Shown piece after piece: positions 9,206-16,568 of a DNA stretch of 64,000 nt (within the stretch, counting starts at the first letter, position 1; every line of letters starts with the position of its first letter). The position numbers and the translations under genes were made by a program. The notes below the pieces were generated by a model. It was not told the origin of the DNA. It worked only from the letters and a program-made list of their open reading frames with translations, and searched no databases. The DNA is from Lacticaseibacillus absianus. Lineage in GTDB: Bacteria > Bacillota > Bacilli > Lactobacillales > Lactobacillaceae. The stretch covers positions 868,001 through 932,000 of the forward strand of contig NZ_JABEKX010000002.1 in assembly GCF_013407595.1 (NCBI RefSeq), given 5' to 3'.

Positions 9206-9228
9206 GCAATTTACTCAATTAATTTAAT
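9199..9228 (+). promoter_or_regulatory. Putative plus-strand promoter of the structured RNA
   Basis: -35 GTGACA (9199-9204), an 18-bp spacer and -10 TTTAAT (9223-9228) in an AT-rich patch. The predicted start is around 9235, where the GC-rich hairpin region begins. It shares its -35 bases with the exporter promoter on the other strand. Confidence 0.5.
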
Positions 9229-9235
9229 TGTTTAT

Positions 9236-10020
9236 TGCGGTCGACCAGGCCGAGGCCCGAGTCGTTTTAGTTGTCAAACCCACGGGCCCGCAGTAGACTG
9301 CAGGTAATCCAGGGAGGTTCCGCCGGGTGATCGCGTCAGCGCAACGAGACCGGTAACCCGACGGACAGCCGAAGTCATCCAGGGGCATTGCGTCCTCGGT
9401 AGGCTCAACCCGGAGTATCGATACGGTGAGGCGCGGCGGACCATACACACGCTAGCTGGTTGAAATTGGGTGACACCACCGGGCACAAGGCAAGACGGTG
9501 GTGATCGGTGCAACTGCACGCTGCCACGCCAGACGGTCTGAATCTGGCGGGATAACCAAGACGGTGACGCAGACTGACCGCGTCACCACCCGGCCGGTCG
9601 ATGGCAGACCGTTCACCCCCGGCCGGGCGCCCCCGCGGGGCAGCCGCGGTAGTCAGCCAAAGGCGTCCTCAGGTGCCCTGGGGGCGGCTTTGGTGTGTCT
9701 GAAAACTCCAGAGCGGAGAAGCGCGGTCATGCGGGTTGGGCTAAGGCGGCCTAACGTGAGGCCCCGGGCTTGGGCCTTGCGTTGGAACGACTTAGACCGC
9801 ACCCACATGCGCTTCGCAGCTCGACGAACCAGAGCGGCGCAAAGCCGCCCTTAGCGGGACGGCTAGCCTAGCCGGACACATGCAGCGATGCTTCATGTGT
9901 CCTGCGGCGTGAGGCGAAGCCGAACGGAAGCAAGACATGCCCGCGTTGCGAGTCCGTAGCTCGACGAAAGTCGGGAAGCAGTACGCAAGCTCCCACCGTT
10001 GCTCAGTCCCCACCCAACGT
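9236..10020 (+). ncRNA. Candidate large structured non-coding RNA (about 0.8 kb), family unknown
   Basis: No believable gene occupies this GC-rich stretch, but it is dense in helices read on the plus strand. Examples: 9474-9481/9496-9503 (8 bp), 9527-9533/9543-9549 (7 bp), 9563-9570/9580-9587 (8 bp), 9589-9597/9619-9627 (9 bp), 9656-9662/9688-9694, 9748-9752/9759-9763 within 9723-9728/9795-9800, 9834-9838/9844-9848, 9860-9865/9869-9874, 9875-9882/9894-9901 (8 bp), and 9962-9965/9970-9973 capped by GAAA. The GAAA cap and a GGC-GAA-GCC element favour the plus strand. A promoter fits its left edge. CGGTCG (9238-9243) could close with CGACCG (10105-10110), so the 3' end is uncertain. Size and density recall GOLLD, ROOL or OLE RNAs, but no motif lets me assign one. 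RNase P, tmRNA and SRP RNA signatures are absent. Confidence 0.55.
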
Positions 10021-10149
10021 CAGCCCCCAAAAACACAATGTCGCGCGCAACCAGGCTCGAGCCTGCGTTAGACCGACTGCACCCATGCCACCACAAGTGC
10101 CCAACGACCGGTCTCCCCAGTTTGACCATCTCCTCGGCCCGCCCTGACG

Positions 10150-10185
10150 CAAAAACAAGCCTGACCGCCACTCGACGGTCAGGCT
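10150..10185 (-). terminator. trmD terminator
   Basis: On the minus strand a perfect 11-bp stem (AAGCCTGACCG and its complement, 10157-10167 and 10175-10185) is followed by GTTTTTG. It cleanly ends the rpsP-trmD operon before rplS. Confidence 0.9.
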
Positions 10186-10199
10186 TGCAATATCGATGA

Positions 10200-10955
10200 T
10201 CAGGCTTCATCCGGTGCGCTCACCGTCCGGGCTTCACGTTCGACTTCACGCAACAGTTTTTGCGCGTTCTTGTCCAGTGTCAGCGTCTCTAGAAGGTCCG
10301 GCCGGCGCTCGTAAGTTCGCCGCAACGACTCTTTGAGTCGCCACTGCGCGATCAGCTGGTGGTTCCCGTTTTGCAACACCTCCGGCACCGCCATCCCCCG
10401 GTAGACCGGCGGCCGGGTGTATTCCGGATAGTTGAGCAGGCCGTCTTCGAAGCTATCGGTCGCGGCGCTTTGCTCATTACCGAGCACCCCGGGCAAAAAG
10501 CGCACGGTCGCGTCGATCATCATCATCGCCGGCAACTCGCCGCCGGTCAAGACAAAATCGCCGATCGAGTATTCGTCGGTGACCAGGGTGCGGATGCGCT
10601 CATCGTAGCCTTCATAATGGCCACAGATGAACACCAAGTGCGCCTCTTGCGCCAGTGACTTAGCCGCCACATGGTCGAACTTGCGCCCGGCCGGGTCGAG
10701 CAAGATCACGCGCTTAGGCCCAGGGGCCGCCGCATCCAGCGCGTCCATCGCCTCGAACAATGGCTCGGGCTTGAGCAGCATCCCTGCACCGCCACCGTAT
10801 GGGGTGTCGTCGACGTGATTGTGCTTGTCGTGGGTGTACTGACGATAGTCGATGACATTGAATTGCATCAGGTCGCGCTCAAGTGCTTTGCCGATGATCG
10901 ACTGCTGAAGCGGCGCAAACATGTCAGGAAACAGGCTCAACACATCAATCCGCAT
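10200..10955 (-). CDS. trmD: tRNA (guanine-37-N1)-methyltransferase
   Basis: A 251-residue SPOUT-class enzyme that methylates G37 of tRNAs using S-adenosylmethionine and so prevents frameshifting. Visible hallmarks are the N-terminal [24 protein letters not shown], the knot segment around [11 protein letters not shown], and [13 protein letters not shown]. Length is normal. The start codon lies 11 nt inside the end of rimM, indicating coupling. The usual downstream gene rplS has been displaced and a strong terminator follows. Confidence 0.97.
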   Translation of the reverse strand: MRIDVLSLFPDMFAPLQQSIIGKALERDLMQFNVIDYRQYTHDKHNHVDDTPYGGGAGMLLKPEPLFEAMDALDAAAPGPKRVILLDPAGRKFDHVAAKSLAQEAHLVFICGHYEGYDERIRTLVTDEYSIGDFVLTGGELPAMMMIDATVRFLPGVLGNEQSAATDSFEDGLLNYPEYTRPPVYRGMAVPEVLQNGNHQLIAQWRLKESLRRTYERRPDLLETLTLDKNAQKLLREVEREARTVSAPDEA

Positions 10956-11463
10956 CGTCGATCAACCCCGCTGGCACGTCGACATAGGCGGTCTTGGTCG
11001 CCAAGTCGATGCGTTGCACCACACTGTTCAAGAACGGTAAGAGGATATCTGGCTGCCCGGGACGCGGGATCACCCAGACGTCGTTAGGCCCCGGCGCGAG
11101 GATCTCAGTGACCTGACCCAGGGTCGCACCGGTCTGATCGATCACGGTCAAGCCGATGATGTCGTGGTAGTAATACTCCCCGTCATCAAGCGCCTGAAGG
11201 TCCGTCTCGCGGACGGACAACAGGTGCCCCTTGAAGGGTAGCACGAGGTTGATGTCGTCGTACCCCTTGAGGCTCAGCAAGTAGAGCCCCTTTTGCTGGC
11301 GGACGTGTGCGACTTCGACGTCAACGTTCGGGGCCGCCTCGATGACCAGCTTGCTCCCCTTGGCGAAGCGCTGCTCGGGAAAATCGGTGATCGGGACAAT
11401 CTTCAACTCACCCTTGATGCCATGCGTGTTGACGATCTTACCCACGTGATACAGATTCGACAT
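10945..11463 (-). CDS. rimM: Ribosome maturation factor RimM
   Basis: A 172-residue 16S rRNA-processing factor acting in 30S head assembly. It has the N-terminal RimM domain ([17 protein letters not shown], residues 6-22) and a C-terminal PRC-barrel half ([14 protein letters not shown], and VWVIPRP toward the end). The ATG at 11463 has GAGGAG at proper spacing; a longer upstream start is unsupported. It overlaps trmD by 11 nt and lies just after an internal terminator-like hairpin. Confidence 0.96.
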   Translation of the reverse strand: MSNLYHVGKIVNTHGIKGELKIVPITDFPEQRFAKGSKLVIEAAPNVDVEVAHVRQQKGLYLLSLKGYDDINLVLPFKGHLLSVRETDLQALDDGEYYYHDIIGLTVIDQTGATLGQVTEILAPGPNDVWVIPRPGQPDILLPFLNSVVQRIDLATKTAYVDVPAGLIDDAD

Positions 11464-11502
11464 GTTGTTCTCCTCATTCTTCCAGTCTCTCGTCACTTAA
11501 CT

Positions 11503-11532
11503 AAAAAGGCCGGCGATTGCCGACCTTTTTAG
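11503..11532 (-). terminator. Intra-operon terminator/attenuator between khpA and rimM
   Basis: A 12-bp stem (11503-11514 with 11519-11530, one wobble) with T-runs on both strands. The khpA stop codon (11529-11531) lies inside the 3' arm as written. It probably lowers rimM-trmD expression relative to rpsP-khpA. Confidence 0.8.
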
Positions 11533-11777
11533 TCATGCGGCGCGTCCATGATGTTCAGACGCACACGCTTGGTATATGGTGACTTGACGGCATAAACGAT
11601 GGTGCGGATCGCCTGTGCGACCCGACCACCCTTGCCGATCACCCGACCGACATCATCAGGGGCGACGATCAAGTCAAAAGCCATGTAATCCGCCGTTTCG
11701 TGCGGCGTGATCACGACGGCCTCGGGGTGTGTGACTAATGGCGCCACGATTGCTCGAATCAGTGCAGCAATGTCCAC
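11529..11777 (-). CDS. khpA: KH-domain RNA-binding protein KhpA
   Basis: An 82-residue single KH-domain protein (YlqC family) with the RNA-binding GxxG loop in DVGRVIGKGGRVAQAIRTIV (residues 43-62). In Gram-positives KhpA partners with the Jag/KhpB protein and affects cell elongation and RNA metabolism. Length is normal. It starts 9 nt after rpsP, the conserved operon position. Confidence 0.95.
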   Translation of the reverse strand: MDIAALIRAIVAPLVTHPEAVVITPHETADYMAFDLIVAPDDVGRVIGKGGRVAQAIRTIVYAVKSPYTKRVRLNIMDAPHD

Positions 11778-11785
11778 GTTATCCC

Positions 11786-12061
11786 CTACTTCTTAGCAAA
11801 GCGTGCTTCGTGATACTTTTGCATGATGCCCTTGCTGGAAAGCAAGTTGCGAACGGTATCGGAAGGCTGCGCGCCCTTCTGAAGCCATGCCAAGATGTTG
11901 TCTTCGTCCAACTTCAAGTCAACTGGTTCGGTTAATGGGTTGTAGTAGCCAACGGATTCGATAAACCGACCATCACGTGGGGAGCGAGAATCAGCAACCA
12001 CAACGCGGTAGAAAGGCTTACGCTTAGAACCCATCCGCTTCAAACGAATTTTAACTGCCAT
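11786..12061 (-). CDS. rpsP: 30S ribosomal protein S16
   Basis: A 91-residue S16 with the family start [20 protein letters not shown] and the motif [17 protein letters not shown]. It binds 16S rRNA early in 30S assembly. The ATG at 12061 follows AGGAGG closely; an in-frame upstream extension is rejected. It is first gene of rpsP-khpA-rimM-trmD, with its promoter at 12096-12124. Confidence 0.97.
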   Translation of the reverse strand: MAVKIRLKRMGSKRKPFYRVVVADSRSPRDGRFIESVGYYNPLTEPVDLKLDEDNILAWLQKGAQPSDTVRNLLSSKGIMQKYHEARFAKK

Positions 12062-12095
12062 TAAGTCCACCTCCTGTAAATTTCTCAACCTCAAT

Positions 12096-12124
12096 ATAAT
12101 AGCAAAGCTTATTGGGCGTGTAAA
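12096..12124 (-). promoter_or_regulatory. rpsP operon promoter
   Basis: On the minus strand, -35 TTTACA (12119-12124), a 17-bp spacer and -10 TATTAT (12096-12101). Confidence 0.75.
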
Positions 12125-12170
12125 GAGTTTTTTCTTTACAACCGATATTTTTGTGTGGTGGACTGCTCCC

Positions 12171-12641
12171 TCACAGGTGCCGGTCGAGCCGCCACCATTC
12201 GATGAGATACATCAGGTAATAGGCACTGGCCGTGGCGCCGAGCATTCCGGCCGTGATCATCCCCAGCAGCTGCTTCGTGATGGTCGCGCTGACCGTCAGC
12301 ACAACGACGACCATCAGTCCCGTCAGGACGATCCCCAGGACCCACTGGCTAGTCTTGGCCGCGGCCAACCGCCCGATCTGAAGTTCACGTTCATCGGCCG
12401 CGCTTTGTTCGCCCTGCTGGGGGTCAAAGCTCGCGTCGAGCCGCGGATAGAGGTGCTGCGCCACCTCGAAGACCAGCCCATAAGCCAGGAACACCAGCAT
12501 GGGCCATCCGAACCGCAGTGTCAGCCAGAACGCCGCAGCCGATGCGGTGCTAGTCGAATGGCGGATCACGTCGATGGCCGCAAACGCGAACAGGCCACTC
12601 AAGATGGCATTACCGATCTGAACAAACGCAATTTTTTTCAT
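12171..12641 (-). CDS. Uncharacterised four-helix membrane protein paired with an XRE regulator
   Basis: A 156-residue integral membrane protein. Hydrophobic segments lie at about 4-25, 40-63, 100-122 and 125-147, with a charged loop (about 70-97) after the second. I do not recognise a catalytic motif. It starts 3 nt after the small XRE regulator gene and must be cotranscribed with it. Such regulator/membrane-protein pairs are common in Firmicutes (DUF2178-like type), but their function is generally unknown. The assignment to a particular DUF is not secure. Confidence 0.7.
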   Translation of the reverse strand: MKKIAFVQIGNAILSGLFAFAAIDVIRHSTSTASAAAFWLTLRFGWPMLVFLAYGLVFEVAQHLYPRLDASFDPQQGEQSAADERELQIGRLAAAKTSQWVLGIVLTGLMVVVVLTVSATITKQLLGMITAGMLGATASAYYLMYLIEWWRLDRHL

Positions 12642-12644
12642 TCC

Positions 12645-12845
12645 TCATTCCTCCAGTCGAAACAGGTCTGCGACCGGGACCTGAAGCGCCGTTGCGATCA
12701 TCAGCCCAAGCGTCAGCGACGGCGTATAGTGCCCCTTCTCTAATGAAATGATCGTGCGGCGTGTCACCCCGACCCGTTCAGCCAGGGCTTCTTGCGTCCA
12801 GCCCCGCGCTTTGCGCGCCGCGGCCACATCGTTGATCAGTTGCAT
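12645..12845 (-). CDS. Small XRE-family (Cro/CI type) transcriptional regulator
   Basis: A 66-residue protein made almost entirely of one helix-turn-helix domain (ARGWTQEALAERVGVTRRTI, residues 14-33, then SLEKGHYTPSL), with the usual C-terminal VADLFRLEE. The ATG at 12845 follows GGAGG, so a start four codons earlier is rejected because it sits inside the ribosome-binding site. A perfect inverted repeat in its leader and a matching half-site at its -35 suggest it represses its own operon, which includes the adjacent membrane protein. Confidence 0.85.
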   Translation of the reverse strand: MQLINDVAAARKARGWTQEALAERVGVTRRTIISLEKGHYTPSLTLGLMIATALQVPVADLFRLEE

Positions 12846-12858
12846 GTGTGCCTCCAAA

Positions 12859-12908
12859 GTGAAGTTGTCTTCACCTAGTAGTAAACCACGTCCCTAATGT
12901 GAAGTCAA
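12859..12908 (-). promoter_or_regulatory. Promoter and candidate operator of the XRE/membrane-protein operon
   Basis: -35 TTGACT (12903-12908), 17 bp, -10 TTTACT (12880-12885) on the minus strand. A perfect inverted repeat GTGAAG-N4-CTTCAC lies at 12859-12874. The same GTGAAG half-site recurs at 12899-12904, overlapping the -35. This is a classical autorepression layout. Confidence 0.65.
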
Positions 12909-12960
12909 CTGCACACCTCAAAAAGAATGGCGGTCAAGCGCAGCACCGGCCTCAAGCCCA

Positions 12961-13008
12961 AACAAACACCGCCGCACCGATTCGACGTGCGAATCGGTGC
13001 GGCGGTGC
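12961..13008 (-). terminator. ffh terminator
   Basis: A perfect 18-bp stem (12968-12985 with 12991-13008) and a 5-nt loop, followed on the minus strand by TTTGTTTG. It is unusually long for a terminator stem. It lies about 50 nt after the ffh stop. Confidence 0.8.
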
Positions 13009-13056
13009 GGGATGGCGGTGCAGGATTTGGATCGATCGCCAAGCGCCTGCGCTTGG

Positions 13057-14493
13057 CTAGGACTTGAACCGCTTGACGTTCTTCAGGCGTTTCTTCTTGT
13101 TCTTCTTCTGCTTGCGGATCATGTTGTTCATCGCCATCTTGCCGAGGCGGCCTTGGATCCCACCGCCCATCATGCCTTCCATGCCGGCGAAGTTGCCCTT
13201 ATACATCTGGCTCATCATCTGCTTGGACTGGTTGAACTGCTTGATCATGCGGTTGACCTCGACGATCGGCCGCCCGGCCCCTGCCGCGATCCGGCGCCGG
13301 CGACTCGGGTTGAGCAGATCCGGGTCCTCGCGCTCGGCCGGCGTCATCGAGTAGACGATGGCCTTTTGGTGCGCAATGTCTTTGGGGTCAACATGAAAAT
13401 TCTTCATCGCCGGATTGTTCGCTAGGCCCGGGATCATCTTCATGATCTCATCGAACGACCCCATGCTGGAGACCTGGTCCATCTGGTCGAGGAAGTCGTT
13501 GAAGTCAAAGGAATTCTCTTTGATCTTCTCGGCGACTTCCATCGCCTGCTTCTCGTCAAAGTTCTTCTGGGCCTTGTCGATCAGCGTCAGCATGTCGCCC
13601 ATGCCGAGGATCCGGTTCGCCATGCGGTCCGGATAGAACACGTCGAGCGCGTCCATCTTCTCGCCTTGCCCGATGAACTTGATCGGCTTGCCCGTCACTT
13701 TGCGGATCGACAGCGCCGCCCCACCACGGGTGTCCCCGTCAAGTTTGGTCAAGACCACGCCGGTCAAGTCGAGTTGATCGTTGAAGCCCTTCGCCACGTC
13801 GGTCGCCGCCTGCCCGGTCATCGAATCGACAACGAGCAGGATCTCGGTTGGCTGCGCGATCGCCTTGATGTCGGTCAGCTCAGTCATCAACTTCTCGTCG
13901 ATCTGCAACCGCCCGGCGGTATCGATGATCACGTAGTCGTTATGCTGCAGGTCGGCCTGGGCCAGCCCTTGGCGCACGATCTCACGCGGGTCAGTGTCGG
14001 TGCCCATTTCGAAGACCGGCACCCCGACCGACTGACCGACGACTTGCAGCTGGTCGATCGCGGCTGGCCGGTAGACGTCGGCCGCGATCAGCAGTGGCCG
14101 CGCCTTTTGGGTCTCGATCAGGTACTTCGACAGCTTCCCGACCGTCGTCGTCTTCCCGGCCCCTTGCAGACCGACCATCATGATGATCGTCGGGATGTGC
14201 GGCGACTTGTTCAGCGGCACGGCCGCTTCGCCCATCGTCGCGACCAGTTCATCGTTGACGATCTTGATGATCTGCTGCCCCGGCGTCAGGCTCTCAAGTA
14301 CCTCAGCCCCGAGCGCTTTGTCGCGCACGGACTTGACGAAGTCCTTGACGACGCCGAAATTGACGTCGGCTTCCAGCAAGGCGAGGCGGATCTCGCGCAT
14401 CGTGTCACGGACGTCTGCCTCAGTGACCTTGCCCTTGCGGCGCAGGCCCGCGAAGGCTTTTTGCAATCGTTCGGATAATCCTTCAAATGCCAT
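13057..14493 (-). CDS. ffh: Signal recognition particle protein Ffh (SRP54)
   Basis: A 478-residue GTPase that binds signal peptides and 4.5S/SRP RNA and delivers ribosomes to FtsY. NG domain: GLQGAGKTTT (G1), DTAGR (G3), TKLDGDTRGG (G4 region). The C-terminal M domain is Met-rich with a run of Gly/Met (GMEGMMGGG) and a basic tail (KQKKNKKKR). It follows ylxM by 15 nt, the conserved pairing. A long hairpin terminator follows. Confidence 0.97.
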   Translation of the reverse strand: MAFEGLSERLQKAFAGLRRKGKVTEADVRDTMREIRLALLEADVNFGVVKDFVKSVRDKALGAEVLESLTPGQQIIKIVNDELVATMGEAAVPLNKSPHIPTIIMMVGLQGAGKTTTVGKLSKYLIETQKARPLLIAADVYRPAAIDQLQVVGQSVGVPVFEMGTDTDPREIVRQGLAQADLQHNDYVIIDTAGRLQIDEKLMTELTDIKAIAQPTEILLVVDSMTGQAATDVAKGFNDQLDLTGVVLTKLDGDTRGGAALSIRKVTGKPIKFIGQGEKMDALDVFYPDRMANRILGMGDMLTLIDKAQKNFDEKQAMEVAEKIKENSFDFNDFLDQMDQVSSMGSFDEIMKMIPGLANNPAMKNFHVDPKDIAHQKAIVYSMTPAEREDPDLLNPSRRRRIAAGAGRPIVEVNRMIKQFNQSKQMMSQMYKGNFAGMEGMMGGGIQGRLGKMAMNNMIRKQKKNKKKRLKNVKRFKS

Positions 14494-14508
14494 GGTTTCC
14501 TCCTCTGA

Positions 14509-14850
14509 TCAGCGCGCGGCCTGTTCGGCGACGCGTGACAAAAGCGTGCTCAGCTCGGCGTCTTCGGCGTAGCGTCCGTGTACGTACCGGACCAAGGCGT
14601 CGACCGCCTGATTCTGCGCCTGATAGTTGGCCAGCAGGTGCAGCTTGGCCTCGTATTCCTCCAAGCTAGCCTCCGTGCGGCGAATGTTATCATACACCGC
14701 CTGGCGTGACACGTCGAACTCCGTGGCGATCTCGCCCAGGGAATAGTCGTCGCCGTAATACAGCTCGAGGTAACTATGCTGCTTCGACGTGAGCAGCGCG
14801 CCATAAAACTCGAACAGCGAATTCATTCGGTTGTTTTTATCGATTTCCAT
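14509..14850 (-). CDS. ylxM: UPF0122 (YlxM-like) protein, SRP-associated
   Basis: A 113-residue protein with a sigma-like helix-turn-helix ([20 protein letters not shown], then [18 protein letters not shown]). In streptococci YlxM binds the SRP and modulates its GTPases. It is upstream of ffh as in other Firmicutes. The ATG at 14850 follows AAGGAC; the longer in-frame reading to about 15015 crosses the promoter and is rejected. Confidence 0.92.
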   Translation of the reverse strand: MEIDKNNRMNSLFEFYGALLTSKQHSYLELYYGDDYSLGEIATEFDVSRQAVYDNIRRTEASLEEYEAKLHLLANYQAQNQAVDALVRYVHGRYAEDAELSTLLSRVAEQAAR

Positions 14851-14881
14851 CTCGTCAGTCCTTCTAAATTGTCCTTTTATA

Positions 14882-14910
14882 AGAATACCGGTCGAGCGGC
14901 GACGCGTCAA
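14882..14910 (-). promoter_or_regulatory. ylxM-ffh promoter
   Basis: On the minus strand, -35 TTGACG (14905-14910), a 17-bp spacer and -10 TATTCT (14882-14887), about 30 nt before the ylxM ATG. Confidence 0.7.
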
Positions 14911-15027
14911 TGCGGCTTGCGCCGGAGACGGCCCCTCACGGCCTGGGCCAACTGTCACACGCCAGGCCGAATGCCGGCCGGCCGCGGGTCCTGCAGCCAG
15001 CACAATCTGTATCAACTTTCACAAAAT

Positions 15028-15058
15028 GGATGTGTTGCGCTTACATCCGTGTTAAAAT
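15028..15058 (+). promoter_or_regulatory. Extended -10 promoter with an inverted repeat
   Basis: An extended -10 element TGTTAAAAT (15050-15058) precedes the 15087 gene. No good -35 is visible. Instead a perfect inverted repeat GGATGT-N9-ACATCC (15028-15048) covers the -35 region, suggesting a regulator-binding site. Confidence 0.5.
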
Positions 15059-15086
15059 AAGGGTGCATTGAATTGGAGGGACAATT

Positions 15087-15401
15087 ATGGTAGCAACGAT
15101 TCTTTACTGGGGCGTGATCCTAGCCTTGCTCGGCTGGGCCGCCTGGAACATCCTCTTCTCCGCCGTCTACGTGCACAACCGCGAGAACGGCAACTTGTGG
15201 TTCTTCGCCATCCTGAACACGCTGGGCCTGCTGGCCGCCGTGATCTTCGACGTGGTGATGTCCAACACGGCTTGGCAGAAGTACTGGTTCGTCGACTCCG
15301 TCACGAACGGTCCGCTGTTGTTTTACATCATCATCGGCTACGCCGTGATGATCCTGCTCCAGCTGGTCCTCGGGCGCGAGAAGAAGCCCGCTGCAGCATA
15401 A
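15087..15401 (+). CDS. Uncharacterised small membrane protein, 104 residues
   Basis: A three-helix membrane protein (hydrophobic stretches at about 5-27, 38-57 and 75-96) with a central WYF-rich loop and a basic C-terminus (GREKKPAAA). The pattern NGNLWFFAILNTLGLLAA resembles the DUF5652-like group; I am not certain. It is a monocistronic gene running opposite to its neighbours, with GGAGGG before the ATG, an inverted repeat in its promoter and its own terminator. Function unknown. Confidence 0.75.
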   Translation: MVATILYWGVILALLGWAAWNILFSAVYVHNRENGNLWFFAILNTLGLLAAVIFDVVMSNTAWQKYWFVDSVTNGPLLFYIIIGYAVMILLQLVLGREKKPAAA

Positions 15402-15412
15402 CTCGCATGGCT

Positions 15413-15439
15413 GAACGTCGCCGATCAGGCGGCGTTTTT
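15413..15439 (+). terminator. Terminator of the 15087 gene
   Basis: AACGTCGCC, GATCA loop, GGCGGCGTT, then TTTTG on the plus strand. Confidence 0.85.
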
Positions 15440-15473
15440 GATTAGGGCTACCGCCTGACGGCGCGGCACCGCG

Positions 15474-15521
15474 AATAGGACCCCAGCGCCACGGTTTATG
15501 CCGCGGCGCTGGGGTCCTATT
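15474..15521. terminator. 17-bp perfect inverted repeat after ftsY
   Basis: Arms 15474-15490 and 15505-15521 are perfectly complementary (AATAGGACCCCAGCGCC). The T-run is poor on both strands, so it may act as an ftsY terminator or as a 3'-end stability hairpin. Confidence 0.6.
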
Positions 15522-15547
15522 TGCATGCTAGCATGTGCTGACCAAGG

Positions 15548-16555
15548 CTAGTCGTCCGCCGGTACGTCGATCAGGCCCTTGAAGAGCCCATAGACGAACT
15601 TGTTTGGATCGAAGGCCTGCAAGTCGTCCATCCCCTCGCCCAACCCGACGAGCTTGACCGGCACGTGCAACTCGTTGCGGATCGCCAAGACGATGCCGCC
15701 TTTGCCCGAGCCGTCTAGCTTGGTCAAGACGATGCCGGAGATGCTGGTGGTCTGGTTGAACTCCTTGGCCTGGCTCAGCGCGTTTTGGCCCGTCGTCGCA
15801 TCAAGTACCAGCAGGACCTCTTGCGGGGCGTCTGGGAGCTCGCGCACGATCACGCGCTTGATCTTATCGAGCTCCTTCATCAGGTTGACCTTATTCTGTA
15901 GGCGGCCGGCTGTGTCGACGAGCAACACGTCGACCTGATCGGCCTTGGCGCGCTGGACGGCATCGTACACGACCGCCGCCGGGTCCCCGCCGGCCTGAGT
16001 CGCCACGACAGGCACGTTATCCCGTCGGCCCCATTCCTGCAGCTGCTCGATGGCCGCCGCACGGAAGGTGTCCGCCGCCGCCAGCAGAACGGACTTGCCT
16101 TCTGCTTGCAGTTGGTGGGCCAGCTTGCCGATCGTCGTGGTCTTACCCGCGCCGTTGACCCCGACGAAGAGGAAAACGGTCGGGCCGCTGGTCGCATAGT
16201 GTAGCGTGTTGTCTTCCTGCGCGCCAGCCTCACCGTACAGGTCGACGAGCTTGCCGACGATCACGCGCGCCACGTCCTCGGGCTTCTTCGCGTTGTGGAG
16301 CTTCACAGACTCGCGCAGCTCGTCGGACAAGCGTACAGCGGTCTCGTAACCGACGTCGGCGCCGATCAACATCTCCTCGAGGTCATCGAAGAAGTCCTCA
16401 TCAACGGTGCGAAAATTCGCAAACAGCGTGTTGAGCCGCTCGCCAAAGGTGCTACGGCTTTTTTCGAGTCCCGCGTCGTACTTCTCGACGGCCGGCGTCT
16501 CCGCTTCCGGCGAACTCCCGCCGAAAGCCTGTTTGATTCGATCGAATAATCCCAT
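15548..16555 (-). CDS. ftsY: SRP receptor GTPase FtsY
   Basis: A 335-residue membrane-associated receptor for the Ffh-ribosome complex. The acidic A domain is short (about 35 residues). The NG domain shows GVNGAGKTTTIGKL (G1), DTAGR and TKLDGSGKGG. It is third in the rnc-smc-ftsY operon, 13 nt after smc, the conserved Firmicutes order. The start is supported by AAGGAGG. Confidence 0.97.
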   Translation of the reverse strand: MGLFDRIKQAFGGSSPEAETPAVEKYDAGLEKSRSTFGERLNTLFANFRTVDEDFFDDLEEMLIGADVGYETAVRLSDELRESVKLHNAKKPEDVARVIVGKLVDLYGEAGAQEDNTLHYATSGPTVFLFVGVNGAGKTTTIGKLAHQLQAEGKSVLLAAADTFRAAAIEQLQEWGRRDNVPVVATQAGGDPAAVVYDAVQRAKADQVDVLLVDTAGRLQNKVNLMKELDKIKRVIVRELPDAPQEVLLVLDATTGQNALSQAKEFNQTTSISGIVLTKLDGSGKGGIVLAIRNELHVPVKLVGLGEGMDDLQAFDPNKFVYGLFKGLIDVPADD

Positions 16556-16568
16556 GTGGGCCTCCTTG

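Noticed and set aside
9498-9854. Open frame of 118 codons on the plus strand inside the structured region
   Set aside because: Low-complexity Arg/Pro/Gly-rich translation, no convincing ribosome-binding site, and it cuts across many perfect helices.
9236-10020. RNase P RNA, tmRNA, SRP RNA, or a group II intron
   Set aside because: On both strands I looked for GAGGAAAGTCC-type RNase P, GGGG...GATTCGAC tmRNA and GGAAGCAGC-type SRP cores, and for a domain V (GAGCC...GAAA...GGTTC). None fits; no reverse-transcriptase gene is present.
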